Shown here piece by piece: positions 17,211 through 25,522 of a stretch of DNA of 64,000 nt. Origin of the DNA: Roseibium suaedae (GTDB taxonomy: Bacteria > Pseudomonadota > Alphaproteobacteria > Rhizobiales > Stappiaceae); contig NZ_FRBW01000005.1 in the NCBI RefSeq assembly GCF_900142725.1, positions 186,001 to 250,000 of the forward strand. The letters are read 5' to 3'. Position 1 is the stretch's first letter, and each line of letters begins with the position of its first letter. Position numbers and translations under genes: made by a program. The notes beneath the pieces are model-generated. The model saw only the letters and a program-made list of their open reading frames with translations. It had not been told where the DNA came from and searched no databases.

Positions 17211-18149
17211 CTATCTGGGGCCATGAAGTTGCTGGTTGGTGATCTGGAAAGGGGAGGCCGCATTCGAGGACTGGATACACTCGGCAAGCGCATCGACAAA
17301 GAGACGCACCTTGGCAGTCAGATTATGCCGCTCCGGGTAGATCGCCAGGATATTGGCCGTCTGAAAATAGTCAGGCAGGATCACCCGAATGCGCCCCTCC
17401 CGAACGTGGCTTGCAATATCCCATTCCGACCTGAGCATGATGCCGCGTCCGCCGAGCATCCACTCTCGCGCCATTTCCCCATCATTGGTGCTCAGCCGGC
17501 CATTGACCCTCACCGAAGCGCTTTCGCCATCCAGTCCCTCGAACTTCCAGATGTCGTAAATGTCATGCTCCTGACGAAGAACGATACAATCGTGGTGACT
17601 GAGATCCTTGAGGACCTTCGGACTCCCAAATTTTTGAATGTAGGAAGCAGAGGCGCACATGAAGCGGCGGTTCCGGTGAAGAAGACGCTGCACCAGATTG
17701 CTTGACGGCGGGTGACCGAACCGAATGTTCAGGTCGAACCCCTGCTCGATGATGTTCAACGGCGCATCACTCACCACCAGCTGAACATCCACATCCGGAT
17801 AGCGTTCCGAGAAGAGGGCTGCAGTCGGGGCAATATAGGCCCGGCTGAAGCCAAACGTCGCATTGATCCGCAAAAGACCACTGGGCCTCTCGCGCGCGGT
17901 ACGCAGACTACTTTCCAGCTCCTCGATTTCTCCCAGCAGCCTGACAGCCTTGGCGAAATAGACTTCCCCTTCGCCCGTAAGACTGACCCGGCGGGTGGTG
18001 CGGTTCATGAGCCGGACACCCAGCCGATCCTCCAGACGGGCGAGCCTGCGGCTTACAGCGGAGGCCGTCACCCCCAGCTCTCTTGCCGTTTCCACAAAGC
18101 TTTCATGCCTGGCAAGCAGCACGAAGAAACTCATGTCGCTCTCGCTCAT
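17211..18149 (-). CDS. LysR-type transcriptional regulator, divergent from the tartrate transporter
   Basis: A 312-residue LysR regulator with an HTH at about residues 8-50 (ELGVTASAVSRRLARLEDRLG) and a LysR_substrate domain (RINATFGFSRAYIAPTAA onward). The start at ATG 18149 is preferred because GAGGGA lies four bases before it; an in-frame ATG exists at 18179. It diverges from the tctC-tctAB-ttuC-ttuC-ttuD operon across about 225 bases, the classic arrangement for an autoregulated LysR activator, and is the best candidate for the tartrate-responsive regulator (TtuA-like role, inference). Confidence 0.88.
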   Translation of the reverse strand: MSESDMSFFVLLARHESFVETARELGVTASAVSRRLARLEDRLGVRLMNRTTRRVSLTGEGEVYFAKAVRLLGEIEELESSLRTARERPSGLLRINATFGFSRAYIAPTAALFSERYPDVDVQLVVSDAPLNIIEQGFDLNIRFGHPPSSNLVQRLLHRNRRFMCASASYIQKFGSPKVLKDLSHHDCIVLRQEHDIYDIWKFEGLDGESASVRVNGRLSTNDGEMAREWMLGGRGIMLRSEWDIASHVREGRIRVILPDYFQTANILAIYPERHNLTAKVRLFVDALAECIQSSNAASPFQITNQQLHGPR

Positions 18150-18374
18150 TACTTCCCTCAAAGCAATAATGATGTTCATTTTCTGAATTTAATTATTTCT
18201 ACGCAGCAGTCTAGGGTGAAAGGCACTGGGCATTGAGGAGTGTCTGGCTCAGACCGGGCGAATGCCCAAAAGGTCAGGGAGGGAGCGGGACCACACTCGA
18301 CAGACACAGTCTGCGGTTGAACTCCCGCATCAACTGCGCTGCGCGAAGGTGCAGCGTTACAAGTGGAGGAACCC
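18150..18374. promoter_or_regulatory. Divergent LysR / tctC control region
   Basis: A 225-base gap with an AT-rich stretch at about 18178-18210 next to the LysR gene. LysR boxes (T-N11-A) are expected here, but none stands out enough for me to assign. Confidence 0.4.
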
Positions 18375-19331
18375 ATGAAAAGAACCGTTGCAACAGCGCT
18401 CGTTGCGCTTCTGGGAGCCATTGCTCCCGCAGCCGCACAGTCTGCGGCCGATTTTCCGACCAAGCCGATGACCTACATCATCCCGTTCAACGCAGGTGGC
18501 GAGTCCGACATTTCCGCCCGGTACCAGCAGGCAGAATGGGAAGCTGTCACCGGTCAGCAGGTCGTGATCCAGTATCAGCCCGGTGCGGGCGGTGCCCAGG
18601 CCTGGTCGCAGTTGAACTCCCTTCCGGGTGACGGCTACACGATCATGGGCATCAACATGCCGCACACGGTTCTGCAGCCGCTGGCAGGATCTGTCGGCTA
18701 CAAGACCGAAGATCTTGTTCCCGTTCACTATTTCCACTACACGCCGGATGCGATCTTTGTTCGCGCGGAAAGCCAGTTCAAGACGCTCGCCGACCTCGTG
18801 GATTATGCAAAAGCCAATCCCGGCCTCGTAACCTTTGCAGGCTCCGGGTCTAACTCGTCCAACAATCTGGCCGCGATCCGCTTCAACACGGAAGCCGATG
18901 TCAAGACCACCTATGTGCCGTTCTCCGGCACGGGTCCTTCGGTCACCGCGGTTCTCGGCGGCTCGACCATGGCGGGGTTCAACTATGCGACGTCCGGCGT
19001 AACTCAGGGTGATGCCATGCGTATGCTGGCAGTTGCTGCAGACGAGCGCCTTCCAGCCTTCCCCGATGTGCCTACCTTCAAGGAACTTGGCTACAACATC
19101 GTAGGCGGTGCCTATCGCGGTGTCGCCGTTCCGGCCTCGACACCTGAAGATCTCCGCCAGCGGATCTCGGACATCGTGTCTGAAATCAACAAGCGTCCTG
19201 ATTTCGTGCAGAAAATGGAAAGCGGCGGCTTCGTGCTTACCGACATCGGCTACAGCAAGATGAATGACTTCGTCGCAGCACGGGTTGAGGAATATACCGA
19301 AGGCGCAAAAGCGCTCGGTATCATCAAGTAA
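18375..19331 (+). CDS. tctC: Tripartite tricarboxylate transporter receptor (TctC/Bug family)
   Basis: A 318-residue periplasmic binding protein with a Sec signal peptide (MKRTV, hydrophobic core, cleavage around AAA-QS or AQS-AA at about residue 20-23). The mature part begins with FPTKPMTYIIPFNAGGESD, the typical Bug-family N-terminus, and contains the ligand-loop region QYQPGAGGAQAW. GGAGG lies seven bases before the ATG at 18375. It delivers a carboxylate, here probably tartrate, to the membrane component encoded next. First gene of the tartrate uptake and catabolism operon. Confidence 0.92.
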   Translation: MKRTVATALVALLGAIAPAAAQSAADFPTKPMTYIIPFNAGGESDISARYQQAEWEAVTGQQVVIQYQPGAGGAQAWSQLNSLPGDGYTIMGINMPHTVLQPLAGSVGYKTEDLVPVHYFHYTPDAIFVRAESQFKTLADLVDYAKANPGLVTFAGSGSNSSNNLAAIRFNTEADVKTTYVPFSGTGPSVTAVLGGSTMAGFNYATSGVTQGDAMRMLAVAADERLPAFPDVPTFKELGYNIVGGAYRGVAVPASTPEDLRQRISDIVSEINKRPDFVQKMESGGFVLTDIGYSKMNDFVAARVEEYTEGAKALGIIK

Positions 19332-19343
19332 CGGCGCTTGAAG

Positions 19344-21347
19344 ATGGACATTCTCGGCTACCTATTGGACGCTCTGACACCGCTGAACCTGGGACTTGCG
19401 CTTGTTGGCGTGATCCTTGGAACGGTGATCGGTGCCTTGCCTGGGCTCTCGGCTACCATGGCGGTGGCCGTGCTTGTCCCCTTCACCTTTACAATGGATC
19501 CCGCCGCGGGCCTCATCGCCCTCGGCGCGATCTACACCGGCGCAATTTATGGCGGCGCCTTCGCTGCCATTCTGGTCAATACACCCGGAACGCCTTCGGC
19601 AATCGCGACAACCTTCGACGGCTTTCCGATGGCAAAGCGGGGCGACGGCGGTCTGGCCGTGTCCCTGGCGACGATTGCTTCTGTCGCTGGTGGTCTCGTC
19701 GGTGCTATCGCGCTTTTGCTGCTCGCACCGCCCCTTGCCAAGGTTGCACTGGCCTTTGGCCCTACGGAATATTTCTGGCTTGCGGTTTTCGGGCTGACCC
19801 TGATCGCTGCCCTGTCCGTCGGCAACACGGTCAAGGGCCTGATCGGGGCTTGCATCGGCCTGTTCCTGTCCATGGTCGGCGTCGCCATTGTGGGCGGAGA
19901 CGTGCGCTATACACTCGGAATGCAGAGATTTCTGGCGGGGATCGATCTGACCTCTGCCATCATCGGTCTCTATTGCGTTCCCGTGATCCTTGATCTCGTG
20001 GCCAATCCTGACCCGCATCTGAAGCCTTCTGAAGCTGGCGGTCTGCGCCTCGGTGAAGGCGTCCGCGTTGCCATCAAAAGCAAGGTCAACATCCTGCGTT
20101 CGTCGGTGATCGGCACCGTCATCGGCATTCTGCCCGGGGCAGGGGGTTCCATCGCCGGTCTTGTGTCCTATTCGGAGGCACGCCGCTCGTCCCGCCAGCC
20201 TGAAAGTTTCGGCAAGGGCAATCCGGACGGGGTTTTGGCAACAGAGGCTGCAAACAATGCCACCGTCGGCGGCGGCTTCATTCCAACGCTCGTGCTCGGC
20301 ATTCCAGGAACACCTCCAGACGCGATCATCCTGGGCGCGCTGCTCGTGCAAGGCATCAAGATCGGCCCGACCCTGTTCACGACGGACGCTCCCATTGTCT
20401 ATACCTTCATTTGGGGTCTGCTGATCGCCACGGTCCTGATGCTGCCTGTCGGGCTCCTGATCGGCCGCTATGCCTACAACTTTATCATCAAGGTCCCGAA
20501 GGCCCTGCTGGCCCCGACCGTGGCCCTGCTGACCATCATCGGGTCCTTTGCGATCCATTCTAATATCGATGACGCTCAACTCATGGTCGGTCTCGGCATC
20601 CTATCCTGGATCCTGAACCGCTACGGTTTCCAGCCTTCACCGATTGTTCTTGGCCTGGTCCTTGGCTCCATTGCCGAGCAGGGCTTTGTCCAGACCTGGC
20701 TGATCGGCAATGCTTCCGGCCGCGTTGCGGAGATGTTCTTCACCCGGCCCATCAGCATCGGAATTATTCTTGCAGCCCTTCTCACCCTGCTCTTGCCGAT
20801 GTGGTCGGACTGGAAGAAGAACCGCCGCAAGCAACTCAGCAGGACGGATGACCCGGTTTCAGATTCCGGCAGCCGGATCGCTCCGGAGGTGAAAACCCGC
20901 GACCTGCCGTCAATGGCTATTGCCGGTCTGTTCATCGCCCTCGGGATCTGGATTTTCACCGGCGCAAACGGCATGTCACCTCTCGGAGCGGTCTTCCCCT
21001 GGACGATTTCCGCTGCCCTTGCAGCCTTCTCAATCATCCTGATCCTTCAGCATCTCCGCCGGCCCTCCGGCCCTGCCTCGCAGCGCCGCCCGCAAGATCC
21101 AGGCTCTGCCCGGCGATTGGCACTCGCACTGGTGATGCTGGCGTGGGTCATTGCGCTGCCGATGATCGGCTTCCTCGCCACCAGTTTCGCGGCCTTTGTC
21201 CTGATCATGCTGATTGCAGACTACGACCGGCCCGGACTGCGCACCTGGGCGATCTGGGCCCTCACCGGACTGGCCATCTGCGCAGGCTTCTGGTGGCTCA
21301 TGGCCAATGTGCTGATGCTGCGCATGCCTGCCGGACTATTTCTCTGA
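19344..21347 (+). CDS. Fused TctA-TctB membrane component of a TTT transporter
   Basis: A 667-residue membrane protein. Residues about 1-495 are a TctA permease: LNLGLALVGVILGTVIGALPGLS at the N-terminus, NTPGTPSAIATTFDGFPMAKRG, and IPGAGG/GIPGTPPDAIILGAL signatures. After a hydrophilic linker (KKNRRKQLSRTDDPVSDSG) residues about 525-667 hold four further membrane segments typical of the small TctB subunit. In most TTT systems TctA and TctB are separate, and no separate tctB is present here. ATG 19344 is chosen; a TTG at 19338 is in frame. It follows tctC by 12 bases and should import tartrate or a related dicarboxylate. Confidence 0.9.
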   Translation: MDILGYLLDALTPLNLGLALVGVILGTVIGALPGLSATMAVAVLVPFTFTMDPAAGLIALGAIYTGAIYGGAFAAILVNTPGTPSAIATTFDGFPMAKRGDGGLAVSLATIASVAGGLVGAIALLLLAPPLAKVALAFGPTEYFWLAVFGLTLIAALSVGNTVKGLIGACIGLFLSMVGVAIVGGDVRYTLGMQRFLAGIDLTSAIIGLYCVPVILDLVANPDPHLKPSEAGGLRLGEGVRVAIKSKVNILRSSVIGTVIGILPGAGGSIAGLVSYSEARRSSRQPESFGKGNPDGVLATEAANNATVGGGFIPTLVLGIPGTPPDAIILGALLVQGIKIGPTLFTTDAPIVYTFIWGLLIATVLMLPVGLLIGRYAYNFIIKVPKALLAPTVALLTIIGSFAIHSNIDDAQLMVGLGILSWILNRYGFQPSPIVLGLVLGSIAEQGFVQTWLIGNASGRVAEMFFTRPISIGIILAALLTLLLPMWSDWKKNRRKQLSRTDDPVSDSGSRIAPEVKTRDLPSMAIAGLFIALGIWIFTGANGMSPLGAVFPWTISAALAAFSIILILQHLRRPSGPASQRRPQDPGSARRLALALVMLAWVIALPMIGFLATSFAAFVLIMLIADYDRPGLRTWAIWALTGLAICAGFWWLMANVLMLRMPAGLFL

Positions 21348-21360
21348 ATTGGAGCAAACT

Positions 21361-22443
21361 ATGAGCAAGAAAATACACAAGGTCGCCGCCATCGGCGGCG
21401 ACGGGATTGGTGTGGAAGTTGTCGATGCCTGCCTTGAGGTGCTCGATGCACTGGCAGAGCGCGACGGCGGCTTTGAATTCCAGGTCGAAAACTTCGACTG
21501 GTCGACCGAACGCTACAAGCGCACCGGTGAATTCATGCCGAAGGACGGTGCGGATCAGCTGCGGGCCTTCGACGCCATTCTGTTCGGAGCCGTAGGCGCT
21601 CCGGATGTACCGGATCACCTGACACTCTGGGGCCTGCGGCTGGCCATTTGCCAGCCTCTGGATCAATACGCCAATGTCCGTCCGACCCGCGTCCTGCCCG
21701 GTATCCAGTCACCGCTCCGGCACGTGAACAAGGATGAGCTCGACTGGGTGATCGTCCGGGAAAACTCGGAAGGCGAGTATGCAGGCCAAGGCGGCAGGTC
21801 GCATCCCGGCTTGCCGCTGGAGATCGCGACCGATGTCTCGATCTTCACCCGCGCAGGCATCGAACGGATCATGCGCTTTGCGTTCAAACTTGCCCAGAGC
21901 CGTCCCCGGAAGTTCCTGACTGTGGTGACGAAGTCCAATGCACAGCGTCACGGCATGGTTCTGTGGGACCAGATTGCGGCTGAAGTCGCAAAAGAGTTCC
22001 CGGATGTCACCTGGGACAAGATGCTGGTGGACGCAATGACGGTCCGAATGGTGATGAACCCGGCCTCTCTCGACACGATCGTTGCGACGAACCTGCACGC
22101 GGATATTCTGTCCGACCTTGCCGCCGCGCTCTCCGGCTCCATCGGCGTTGCCCCGACGGCAAACCTCAATCCCGAACGCGAAACCCCTTCGATGTTCGAA
22201 CCCATTCACGGCAGCGCCTTCGACATCACCGGCAAGGGGGTGGCCAACCCGGTCGCAACCTTCTGGACGGCGGCCATGATGATGGAACATCTCGGCGAAA
22301 AACCCGCAGCCGCCCGGCTGATGCAGGCAGTCGAGACTGTTACCGCCGACCCTTCGCTGCACACGCCAGACCTGGGCGGCAAGGCAACGACCCGCATGGT
22401 TACGGACGCCGTCATCGCAGCAATCCGCGGCCGGAACGACTGA
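21361..22443 (+). CDS. Tartrate dehydrogenase / D-malate dehydrogenase paralogue 1
   Basis: A 360-residue beta-decarboxylating dehydrogenase of the isocitrate/isopropylmalate family. It has GGDGIGVEV at the N-terminus, GAPDVPDHLTLWG, RENSEGEYAG, the TKSNAQRHGM lysine region, the metal-binding NLHADILSDL and EPIHGSAFDI motifs. DHLTLWG-type members act on tartrate or D-malate with NAD. GGAG precedes ATG 21361. It is the first of two paralogues in tandem, only distantly similar to the next, so the pair may split substrates such as meso-/L-tartrate and D-malate (inference). Confidence 0.88.
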   Translation: MSKKIHKVAAIGGDGIGVEVVDACLEVLDALAERDGGFEFQVENFDWSTERYKRTGEFMPKDGADQLRAFDAILFGAVGAPDVPDHLTLWGLRLAICQPLDQYANVRPTRVLPGIQSPLRHVNKDELDWVIVRENSEGEYAGQGGRSHPGLPLEIATDVSIFTRAGIERIMRFAFKLAQSRPRKFLTVVTKSNAQRHGMVLWDQIAAEVAKEFPDVTWDKMLVDAMTVRMVMNPASLDTIVATNLHADILSDLAAALSGSIGVAPTANLNPERETPSMFEPIHGSAFDITGKGVANPVATFWTAAMMMEHLGEKPAAARLMQAVETVTADPSLHTPDLGGKATTRMVTDAVIAAIRGRND

Positions 22444-22450
22444 GGCGCCA

Positions 22451-23521
22451 ATGAGCAACCATCTGAACATTGCCGTCGTCGCAGGGGACGGTATCGGCAA
22501 GGAAGTCATTCCCGAAGGTCTTCGCGTTCTCGAAGCGGCTGCCAAGAAGCACCGGATCGATCTGCGCTACAAGGAATTCGACTTTGCCTCCTGCGACTAT
22601 TACGCCAAGCACGGGCAGATGATGCCCGATGACTGGAAGTCGCAGATTGAAACCCACGATGCCGTTTTCTTCGGTGCCGTCGGATGGCCCCAGACTGTGC
22701 CCGATCACGTCTCCCTCTGGGGATCCCTCATCCAGTTCCGCCGCCAGTTCGACCAGTACATCAGCCTGCGCCCGGCGCGGCTGATGCCGGGCGTCCCCTG
22801 TCCGCTGGCAGGCCGTAAGCCGGGTGACATCGACATGTGGATCGTCCGGGAGAACACCGAAGGCGAATACTCTTCGATCGGCGGAAAAATGTATGAGGAC
22901 ACCCCGCGCGAAATCGTTCTTCAGGAAACGGTGATGAGCCGGGTCGGCGTGGACCGGGTGTTGAAATACGCCTTCGAACTGGCAGCCAGACGCCCCCGTG
23001 CGAAGCTCACATCCGCCACCAAGTCCAACGGCATTTCAATCACCATGCCCTACTGGGACGAGCGCGTTGCGGAGATGGCCAAGGCCTATCCGGGCGTCAG
23101 CGTCGACAAATATCATATCGATATCCTGACCGCCCATTTCGTGCTCAATCCGGACCGGTTCGATGTGGTGGTCGCCTCCAATCTCTTTGGCGACATCCTG
23201 TCGGATCTCGGTCCGGCCTGTACCGGCACCATCGGCATCGCGCCCTCCGGAAACATCAATCCCGAGCGGAACTTTCCCTCCCTGTTCGAGCCTGTTCACG
23301 GATCTGCACCCGATATCGCCGGACTTGGTGTCGCAAATCCGGTCGGCCAGATCTGGGCGGCAGCCATGATGCTGGAGCATCTGGGGCATGCTGAGGCTGC
23401 GGCCGATGTTGTTACCGCAATCGAAAAATGTCTCTCAGAACCAGCTCTGAGGACCAGAGACCTGGGCGGATCCGCGGATACGGAAACCTGCGGCAAGGCA
23501 ATTGCAGATGCACTCTCCTGA
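22451..23521 (+). CDS. ttuC: Tartrate dehydrogenase / decarboxylase (TtuC-type)
   Basis: A 356-residue isocitrate/isopropylmalate-fold dehydrogenase that closely fits TtuC. The run VPDHVSLWGSL, QFRRQFDQYISLRP, GVPCPLAGRKPGDID and ENTEGEYSSIGG is characteristic of tartrate dehydrogenases. The catalytic lysine region (TKSNGISITM), metal motif (NLFGDILSDL) and EPVHGSAPDIAG are intact. It oxidises tartrate to oxaloglycolate and, in the P. putida enzyme, also gives D-glycerate and decarboxylates D-malate. Located seven bases after paralogue 1 and overlapping the next gene by 14 bases. Confidence 0.92.
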   Translation: MSNHLNIAVVAGDGIGKEVIPEGLRVLEAAAKKHRIDLRYKEFDFASCDYYAKHGQMMPDDWKSQIETHDAVFFGAVGWPQTVPDHVSLWGSLIQFRRQFDQYISLRPARLMPGVPCPLAGRKPGDIDMWIVRENTEGEYSSIGGKMYEDTPREIVLQETVMSRVGVDRVLKYAFELAARRPRAKLTSATKSNGISITMPYWDERVAEMAKAYPGVSVDKYHIDILTAHFVLNPDRFDVVVASNLFGDILSDLGPACTGTIGIAPSGNINPERNFPSLFEPVHGSAPDIAGLGVANPVGQIWAAAMMLEHLGHAEAAADVVTAIEKCLSEPALRTRDLGGSADTETCGKAIADALS

Positions 23522-24806
23522 CAGGCTGGCTCAGGCTTCCGGGCAAATCTTGTGGCAGCGCAACCTGCTCAGAAGCCTGTTCGATACGGCCGTGGCAGCG
23601 GCAGACCCTTTAAAGGCCGTTCCTGCGGCGCTGCCACCCCGTCCGTCCGGCCGGGTGGTGGTGATCGGTGCCGGCAAGGCGTCTGCCCGCATGGCGGAAG
23701 CCGTCGAAAAAGTCTGGGGTCCTTGCGAGGGCCTCGTTCTTACGCGAGACGGCTATAGCCGCGAGCTGCGGGGGATCGAAGTTGTCTGTGCCTCCCATCC
23801 GGTTCCGGACAGCCGCGGACTCGCCGGAACACGCCGTCTTGTCGATTTGCTGCAGGGATGCGGTGAAAATGACCTTGTCATCGCCCTCATCTCGGGCGGG
23901 GGCTCTTCGCTCCTTTCCTGGCCTGCAGGTGACATCACGCTCCAGGAAGAGCAGGCGATGACACAAGCGCTGCTGGCCAGCGGCGCGCCCATTTCTCAGA
24001 TGAACACGCTGCGGAAACACCTTTCCAGGGTTAAAGGCGGAGGACTTGCTGCGGCTGCCTGGCCCTCCCCGATGCTGTCCCTGATCATCTCGGACGTTCC
24101 GGGAGACGATCCGGCCATGATCGCTTCCGGTCCAACAATTCCCGACGGAACCTCCCAGAAGGAGGCGAAGGAAATTGCGGATCGCTGGTCCATTCCGCTG
24201 CCCCCCTCCATGGAGGCTGTGCTTTCCGGATCCCGGATAACCTGGCCGGACACGGCGCGGGAAATGTCCCGCGCAGAGAGCCGCATCATCGCCGCACCTG
24301 CATTGTCGCTCGAGGCAGCGCGCAAGCAGGCAATCCGCCAGGGAATTGCTGTCAAGGTACTCGGCGACGCCATTGAGGGAGAGGCAAGGGAGGTTGCCGC
24401 AGCGCACGCCCGGCTTGCCCTTGAAGAACAGGCAGCGCTTGCCCCTGGAGAGACTCTGCTGCTTTTATCCGGCGGCGAATGCACCGTTACCCACCAGGGT
24501 ACGGGTACAGGCGGTCCAAACGCAGAATACTGCCTTGCTTTGGCCGATGCCCTAGACGGAGCACCAGGCATTTCCGCCATCGCATGTGATACGGACGGTG
24601 TGGATGGTGCTGCAGAAGTTGCAGGCGCACTATTCGACGAAACGACGTGTTCTCGTGCAAGGGCTCAGGGATTGTCGATCAGGACAGCACTTGCTGCCAA
24701 CGACAGCCACAGCTTCTTTGCAGCTCTTAGTGATCAGGTCATCACGGGCCCAACACTCACCAACGTGAACGACTTCCGCGCAATACTGCTGCACAAAGTG
24801 GATTAA
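23508..24806 (+). CDS. ttuD: Glycerate 2-kinase / hydroxypyruvate reductase family (MOFRL)
   Basis: A 432-residue DUF4147-MOFRL protein, the family of bacterial glycerate 2-kinases and TtuD-labelled hydroxypyruvate reductases. GRVVVIGAGKASARMAEAVE (about residues 45-64), LISGGGSSLL (about 125), LRKHLSRVKGGGLA (about 165) and the C-terminal GGECTVT...GTGGPNAEYCLALA MOFRL signature are present. It would convert glycerate or hydroxypyruvate formed from tartrate into a glycolytic intermediate. ATG 23508 overlaps the end of ttuC by 14 bases, indicating coupling. The kinase reading is favoured by homology; the ttuD name reflects the tartrate context. Confidence 0.88.
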   Translation: MHSPDRLAQASGQILWQRNLLRSLFDTAVAAADPLKAVPAALPPRPSGRVVVIGAGKASARMAEAVEKVWGPCEGLVLTRDGYSRELRGIEVVCASHPVPDSRGLAGTRRLVDLLQGCGENDLVIALISGGGSSLLSWPAGDITLQEEQAMTQALLASGAPISQMNTLRKHLSRVKGGGLAAAAWPSPMLSLIISDVPGDDPAMIASGPTIPDGTSQKEAKEIADRWSIPLPPSMEAVLSGSRITWPDTAREMSRAESRIIAAPALSLEAARKQAIRQGIAVKVLGDAIEGEAREVAAAHARLALEEQAALAPGETLLLLSGGECTVTHQGTGTGGPNAEYCLALADALDGAPGISAIACDTDGVDGAAEVAGALFDETTCSRARAQGLSIRTALAANDSHSFFAALSDQVITGPTLTNVNDFRAILLHKVD

Positions 24807-24901
24807 GTTGCCGCACTGGCGCTTGGGACAAATAATCCGGGGGTAGATCGCACTCTATCTGCAAAAGACAGGGACCGTGCTTGACGGTCCGGGGAGGGGT
24901 C

Positions 24902-24946
24902 ATGTCAACTCAACCGGAAGAGGAAAACGAACACCTGTTCCGGTGA
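24902..24946 (+). CDS. Possible 14-residue leader ORF
   Basis: A short ORF (MSTQPEEENEHLFR) with an unusually strong purine-rich ribosome-binding region, GGGGAGGGG, directly upstream. A perfect 7-bp hairpin (GGACCGT-GCTTG-ACGGTCC, 24872-24890) precedes it. It lies 44 bases upstream of the Nudix gene. It may be a leader peptide or simply a chance ORF; there is no protein evidence. Confidence 0.2.
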   Translation: MSTQPEEENEHLFR

Positions 24947-24990
24947 CCTCTCAGCCAATTCAAGACTTGTTTTGATGCCATCGGGGAGCC

Positions 24991-25503
24991 ATGCCCTACG
25001 CGGACACAGAAAGCACAAGCGAACAGGCAAAGGCAGACGCTTATCGGGAGAGAAGCGTCAGGACCCAATATGGCGCCCTGTGTTTCCGCAAGTCTGAAAC
25101 GGTCCCGGAGAAACTGGAAATCCTGCTCATAACCAGCCGGGAGACTGGCCGGTGGGTCATCCCGAAAGGCTGGCCAATGCGGAAGAAGAAACCGCACCAG
25201 GCCGCCGGGCTGGAGGCTTGGCAGGAAGCCGGCGTTAAGGGCCGCATTCAGAAAAAGCCCTGTGGCACCTATTCCTACATCAAGAAAATGAGCAAGGGTG
25301 CATTGGTGCCCGCAGTTGTCGAAGTTTTTCTGCTTGAAGTGCGCGAATTGGCGAAGAGCTTTCCGGAGCAGAAACAGCGTCAGCGGCGCTGGTTTACTCC
25401 CGAGGCAGCCGCATCAGCCGTGAGCGAGCCGGAACTCAAAGCGTTGATCGCGGGGCTAAATCAATATGGTGGGCTGAAGCCTGCGCTGCCAGCAACGTCT
25501 TGA
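24991..25503 (+). CDS. Nudix hydrolase with divergent Nudix box
   Basis: A 170-residue Nudix-fold protein. YGALCFRK, LEILLITSRETGRWVIPKGWP and the following helix place it in the alphaproteobacterial group related to diphosphoinositol/diadenosine polyphosphate hydrolases. The Nudix box reads G-WPMRK-K-KPHQAAG-LEAWQEAGV: relative to G-x5-E-x7-REUxEExGU, the first Glu is Lys, the Arg is Leu and one Glu of the EE pair is Gln. Reduced or altered metal binding is possible. GGGGAG precedes the start. It stands alone and converges on a LysR gene. Confidence 0.8.
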   Translation: MPYADTESTSEQAKADAYRERSVRTQYGALCFRKSETVPEKLEILLITSRETGRWVIPKGWPMRKKKPHQAAGLEAWQEAGVKGRIQKKPCGTYSYIKKMSKGALVPAVVEVFLLEVRELAKSFPEQKQRQRRWFTPEAAASAVSEPELKALIAGLNQYGGLKPALPATS

Positions 25504-25522
25504 AGCGCAGGCCATTGCTGCT

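Noticed and set aside
19362..20579. 405-codon minus-strand frame opposite tctA
   Set aside because: The low-complexity charged protein (Asp, Gln, Arg, His) is an antisense shadow of a membrane protein gene.
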